NCBI GenBank assembly: GCA_958450325.1
Contig: OY288257.1
Span: 31,080,771 to 31,144,770, forward strand
Origin: Agrostemma githago
Lineage: Eukaryota; Streptophyta; Magnoliopsida; Caryophyllales; Caryophyllaceae
Length of the DNA: 64,000 bases
Direction of reading: 5' to 3'
This document shows positions 59,645 through 64,000 of this stretch, piece by piece. Under the pieces are notes generated by a model. The model saw only the letters and a program-made list of their open reading frames with translations, was not told where the DNA came from and made no database searches. Position numbers and translations under genes: made by a program. The first letter of the stretch is position 1. Each line of letters starts with the position of its first letter.

Positions 59645-62573
59645 CCCTTACTCGCCCTCGAGTAAGCACATACTAACTACTAAACTATCCGAGTGGGTAT
59701 TAGCGCACCCTACGCCCTTTCAACTCATGCGAGTACACTTAGAGGAAAAGTGCACTCCGCAAGGCACGTGGGGTCTTGCGACAAAACCGTGGATGCAACC
59801 GGACACAAAACACATAGACAAACAAACACACAACAAACAAACACAAGGTTGCATCCAAAACAAAAGAAATACCGCTTCCCTCAAACAAGCGGTGAAAGAA
59901 GCACCGGTTTAGGACTCGAGGCAGTGACAACGTTCCCAAGCTCGCAATACAAACCAAGGTGAACTAAACCATAATAGTATGACGATAAAGCAACAAAAAC
60001 GTTGGTAAATTACCTAGATTCCTCCTAACTTTCTAAGAACGTACTACGAGACGATCGGCGGAGTGGAAAAAGGATGAACCACGGTGTTAGTCGACACTGT
60101 AGGTAAGTGAGACCCCGCCCCTTTTAGCGATGAGCCAAGAGGGTCGTCCCGTGCCCAAAATCGCCTAACTAGTCCAAGTAAAAAGGTGGAAATATATGCA
60201 AAGTGAAGGAAGACCGACCTTTGCCGCTATCATCCTTCCTAGGGACTCGGTCCTTTGGTAGGCTCTTCACGGCAAAAGTCGGAAAAAGGCTTATTTTGAG
60301 ATGATTTCTTTTTGTGAGACGGGTTTTCTTTTGGCATTCTTTTCTTTTTGTATTTTTGCCTTGTTTGTTGCTATGCCATTTCTTTTTCTTCTTTTCTATT
60401 TTCTTTTTGGCTTTTGTGCCTTTTCTTTTTCTTCATTCTTTTCTTTCTTTCATTTTCTTTTCTTTGCCCTTTTGGCTTGATTTGGCTTTTTTTTTGGCAT
60501 TTCTTTGTGTAACAAGAAAGAGAGAATTCAACAATTTGCAATTTATTGTGCGGATATGTGTAGGAGGTAGGTGAATAGGTAAGTCGGGAGCGCGTTTTCC
60601 CTTCTAACCCACAAAAAGGGGAGAACTTGGACTAATCAATCGATCCTAGACACGGTTACCTAAGGGACGGGACTCGGTAACCAAGGCCTTTTCGCACCGT
60701 GGGTGGTCATAATGGTCAAAAGTGCAAATCCCGCAGTAAATCCCTAGTAAGCTAGGTGGACTCAAGGTAAAGGACCAACGAAATCATTGATTTAGGGTCA
60801 TTCTACTAGACTAAAGTCCAAGGTTCGATTTATACTACTAGGAAGGGAAAGTAAGCCCTCGCACACTAGCCTCTAAACCGGGTTTTCGAAAACGGTTTAC
60901 ACACAAGACACACAACACAACACAAAACAAAGACACGACGAAAACGAACGAAAGAAAAAGAAGCAAAGGCAACAAAACAAGAAACAAAACAAAACAAACA
61001 TATAACAAACACCACCCCGATATTCCATACAAGTCACCAAATCATCTCCCAATATGCACAAAGCTCCACCCGAGCACACCACATCACAATCTCCTCCAAA
61101 CTCCGCAAGAGATAAAGGAGAAAAAGAAGGGATAGAAGAGGTTACCGGATGTCTTTAAAGCTTTCCAAAGTTATCGGTGATTAAAGCAACCTATAAGGAA
61201 AAAAGGAAGCAAGCACAGTCAATACGACAAATACACGACACAAAGACACGAAAGGAAAACACACAAAAGAAAATCTTTTTTGATTTTTATGAAAAATGTT
61301 CAAATTTTTAGGGTTTTTAAAGATTTTTTCGAAAAACTATGAAAATAAAACTAACTACGATAGAATATCGCTCTCCCACACCTAAACCGAGCAATGTCCT
61401 CATGCTCGATCGTAGTGTGCGGAGAGACAAAAGAAAAGAAAAGAAACTACGAAAATAAAACTAAAAAAATAAAACAAAGTGGAGAAAATGGTAGGAGGCG
61501 TCCGGCCGGGGTGTAGTCAAGTCACCATGGGCCGAGACAAGAAAAGATATGGAAGGGGGAAGAAATAAAAAAATAAAAGGAAATGGGAGGGGAGGGCTAG
61601 GTGTAATCAAGTCACCTAGCCCGGATTCCGTCCAAATCCGACTAACTTCTAAAAAGGGTGAAAATCATGTAAATTTGGATTAAACGATTGACTCTCGATG
61701 TAATCACGTCATCGAGAGTCGTGAGCAACTATACTAAGGCCTCGAAGGCCACCATGACATCAAGACACATAAGTGTACAAGGGGAAGCGTATAGACAAGG
61801 GGAAAACAAGCAATAAAATATAGAAAAGAAAGGATAGTTGCCGTACCGACCGGTTAGCAACTCACTTGCTCCATCGTCTCAATGATCAATAAAGGCTCTT
61901 GCTTGTTGTCTTCGTTGTCATCCTTCTTCAAGCTTGAAAGGAACGCATGGTAGAGGTAGTAATGGTAGGGGGTGGGATATGATGTGAGAGTCGGTGTAAG
62001 TGGATAGGAAATGAAGTGAGGGCATGACAATGAAGTATATGGGGCATATGATAAGGCAAGAATAGTTAGGGAGGTTGGGAGGGGGTATAAAATGGTTGGG
62101 TGGACTCAAATGTCGAAGAAAATGCACAAAGGGGAGCAGGGGACCATCCCGGTCGGGATGGATGGTCCCGGTCGGGATGGATTGCTCGTCCCGGTCGAGA
62201 CGCCCTCATCCCGGTCGGGACGGACCCCCAGTAGGCACGAAAATGTGCACCTCCATCCCGATCGGGATGGCTTCCTTCCCGGTCGGGATAGGTCTTCTTG
62301 ATCTTCCACAATCCCAAAAGCTTACTCTAAGCTTCAAAAACCCGATCCTCATGCTTACTATCCAAGTTCTATCGTAGTCATTCCTCTCTAGGAATCGTCT
62401 TCACTTCACCTATCCAACAAAGCTCACATACACATCAAATTCTCACCCTCACAACGTTCATCAATCAATCCAAATAACAAAGAGTTTCATAAAATTCAAA
62501 CTAACTACAAGAAAGGGATATATACAATGAGACGGTTCTTGTGGAACTCCGTCAAACCAAGGTAGTACATTCT
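59645..62573 (-). other. Athila-like 3' internal region, no pol found
   Basis: About 2.9 kb with no RT, RNase H or integrase motif in any frame. Contents are a pyrimidine-rich low-complexity stretch (60300-60520), a second polypurine-like GGTTTAGGTGTGGGAGAG (about 61370-61388, minus) preceded by GAGGACATTGCTC, as seen after pol in Athila elements, and the inverted palindrome array at 62146-62290. Short open frames are A/C- or T/G-biased and not convincing. Confidence 0.6.
62146..62290. repeat. Second array of the CCCGGTCGGG palindrome, inverted
   Basis: Units at 62146, 62165, 62188, 62208, 62255 and 62277 with core TCCCGGTCGGGA, the reverse complement of the LTR unit (TCCCGACCGGGA). Confidence 0.85.
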
Positions 62574-64000
62574 TCAATCTTTTTCAAAAACCTTGAAACC
62601 GATTCCATCCCCATCAAGGGCACGTAGGAACAAGTCAAAGGTCCTAGCAAAGTCTTCAATCAAGCTCGAGATATAACCATCCACAAACCAAGGCTCTCCA
62701 TGACCTTGCATCGACGTTCCCGGGGCATCCCGATCTTCCAAGTTCAATGGCTTGAACTTGTACTTTTGATCTTTCGGGATATACCCGAACGTCCACTTGT
62801 CCTCATGCGGCCCCAAGGGAGGCTCATCTTGCTCCTTGCTTTTCATCTTGTCATCAAGCCCATGATATGGGCACTCATCCTCTTCCTCCAAATCGGAGTC
62901 ATCATCCTCAAGTACATAAGAATAATTCTTCAAGCTTTGTCCCGGCTCACCCCCAAGATCGATGTCTTTCGTGGCTTGGATTATATTGCAAGACTCATCG
63001 TTGGTGGGCGAACTGTTGCCTTGAAGGTCAAACACTAACCTTTCTTCCCCCAACTCGAAGGTGATCCTACCATTCTTCACGTCGATCATAGCACCGGCGG
63101 TGTGTAGAAATGGGCGCCCAAGGATAATGGGAGTGTGGGCATCTTCCGGTATGTCGAGCACGATGAAGTCGACCGGAATGAAGAACTTCCCAATTCTTAC
63201 CGGCACATCCTCTAGCATCCCTAATGGTCGAATAAATGATTTATCGGCCATTTGGAGTGTAATGGACGTACATTTCAACTCCTTCATCCCGAGTCGGCAA
63301 CAAATAGAATAGGGAATGATGCTCACACTCGCGCCCATGTCACATAACGCATTCTTGATCATGAAATTGCCTATGGTGCAAGGGATCGAGAAACTACCCG
63401 GATCCTTCAACTTCGGAAGCGTGGAACCTTGAATAAGCTCGCCCACCACCCTCGTGAACGCTATCGTCTTTTCCTTGTCGATAGATCTCTTCCTAGCTAG
63501 GATATCCCGCATGAATCTACCATATGCCGGGACTTGGGTAAGTAACTCGGTAAACGGGACACTAACATCCAATTTCTTCACAATGTTAAGGAACTTGTCA
63601 TATTGAGTATCCTCCTTAGTCTTCATTTGCCTTGTTGGGTAAGGCAACTTGATTTGGTACTTGTTTTGCTCAATAGGGGTAGACTCCTCAAATGACACTT
63701 TCCTTTTTCCCTTGTCTTTCTCTTGAAGTGGGGGAGGGTTGTCTTCTTGGGGTTTTTCGACCTCCCAAAGGACTTGCTCCTCCATTGGATTATCAAAGCT
63801 TGAGCTTTTTTTGATTGGAGATGCCATTTTCTTTGTCGGTTCATGCATTGGCTCTTGTTCACTAGGGAATGAAGGGGAGTCATAAGATGTACCTCTCCTT
63901 GTGGTGATAGCATTTACATGCTCAAATGTCGGTGTTTCACCTTGAGAAGGTAGTTGCCCCTTTTGCCTTGAGGAGCTCCCCGAAGCAAGTTGAGATACTT
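62574..64000 (-). CDS. Athila-like gag-protease, partial at the right edge
   Basis: The frame is open from the window edge to a stop at 62574; the Met at 63848 is internal (the upstream NAITTRRG block is typical Athila gag). Gag's C-terminal part has KLPYPTRQ, FLNIVKKLDVSVPFTELL, VPAYGRFMRDIL and RKRSI. A retropepsin domain follows, with CTIGNFMIKNALCDMGASV (DMGAS active site near residue 186 from that Met), LADK-like QMADKSFIRPLG, and TPIILGRPFLHTAGAMIDV. An acidic tail ends in EKD. In Athila elements RT follows in the same or a nearby frame, but none is present here. Assigned to Athila by the protease and polypurine tract; moderate certainty on lineage. Confidence 0.8.
   Translation of the reverse strand, partial: VSQLASGSSSRQKGQLPSQGETPTFEHVNAITTRRGTSYDSPSFPSEQEPMHEPTKKMASPIKKSSSFDNPMEEQVLWEVEKPQEDNPPPLQEKDKGKRKVSFEESTPIEQNKYQIKLPYPTRQMKTKEDTQYDKFLNIVKKLDVSVPFTELLTQVPAYGRFMRDILARKRSIDKEKTIAFTRVVGELIQGSTLPKLKDPGSFSIPCTIGNFMIKNALCDMGASVSIIPYSICCRLGMKELKCTSITLQMADKSFIRPLGMLEDVPVRIGKFFIPVDFIVLDIPEDAHTPIILGRPFLHTAGAMIDVKNGRITFELGEERLVFDLQGNSSPTNDESCNIIQATKDIDLGGEPGQSLKNYSYVLEDDDSDLEEEDECPYHGLDDKMKSKEQDEPPLGPHEDKWTFGYIPKDQKYKFKPLNLEDRDAPGTSMQGHGEPWFVDGYISSLIEDFARTFDLFLRALDGDGIGFKVFEKD

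Noticed and set aside
60314..60574. 86-codon Phe-rich frame resembling a membrane protein
   Set aside because: It is the translation of a low-complexity TTTTCTTTT stretch.
62066..62377. Overlapping frames rich in Arg-Asp-Gly-Pro across the palindrome array (also 59055-59273)
   Set aside because: They are open in several frames on both strands because the repeat unit lacks stop codons; no sign of a protein.

Overview
The window is nuclear DNA from a flowering plant. It contains spliced genes with GT-AG introns, Ty3/gypsy, Ty1/copia, L1-type LINE, Helitron, Mutator-like, CACTA, hAT and Stowaway-type elements, and a primer-binding site matching plant tRNA-Arg. A dicot is likely. The order is not certain; Caryophyllales is only a guess from the style of the repeats.

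The organising fact is one host gene on the minus strand. It encodes a LAF3-type amidohydrolase (Amidohydro_3 / YtcJ-like family). Eleven coding exons can be read from the initiator ATG at 50274 down to 151, and the C-terminal third lies beyond the left edge. About 1.1 kb of coding sequence is stretched over 50 kb because three introns are packed with transposons. Intron 2 (about 9.7 kb) holds Helitrons, a near full-length LINE, a Mutator-like element and a Stowaway. Intron 6 (about 15.6 kb) holds a CACTA end, a Stowaway containing a Helitron, a hAT-type MITE and a tandem copia element. Intron 9 (about 21.2 kb) holds a TRIM-like LTR, a decayed LINE and a 15.7-kb Tat-lineage gypsy element. The other introns are short and ordinary. 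Exon 10 carries a one-base frameshift, so this copy may be broken or the base may be an assembly error.

The Tat element (5474-21166, target duplication CTACC) has about 2.5-kb LTRs differing by roughly 20 bases, a tRNA-Arg primer site, gag-protease, RT, a degenerate RNase H, an archaeal-type second RNase H and integrase. Between pol and the 3' LTR it carries an antisense, intron-containing plant-mobile-domain gene with its own TATA box and AATAAA signal. Each LTR carries eight copies of a 14-bp near-palindrome, CACTCGATCGAGTG, four before and four after the TATA box. Four more lie inside the intron of the antisense gene. A diverged solo LTR of the same superfamily (52901-55369) keeps the same layout.

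The copia locus (26105-37399) is LTR-INT-LTR-INT-LTR with one outer target duplication (AAAAG) and two uninterrupted 1342-residue polyproteins.

Right of the host gene's start, a decayed autonomous-type Helitron (50361 to about 56770) ends only 86 bp upstream of the ATG. It is split by the solo LTR and abutted by a CACTA end (56771). The CACTA sequence is in turn interrupted by an Athila-like element whose 3' LTR is 58040-59628. That element encodes gag-protease at the right edge but no visible pol. Its LTR has its own array of a different short palindrome (GTCCCGACCGGGAC) next to a TATA box. I saw no tRNA or rRNA gene and no CRISPR array.
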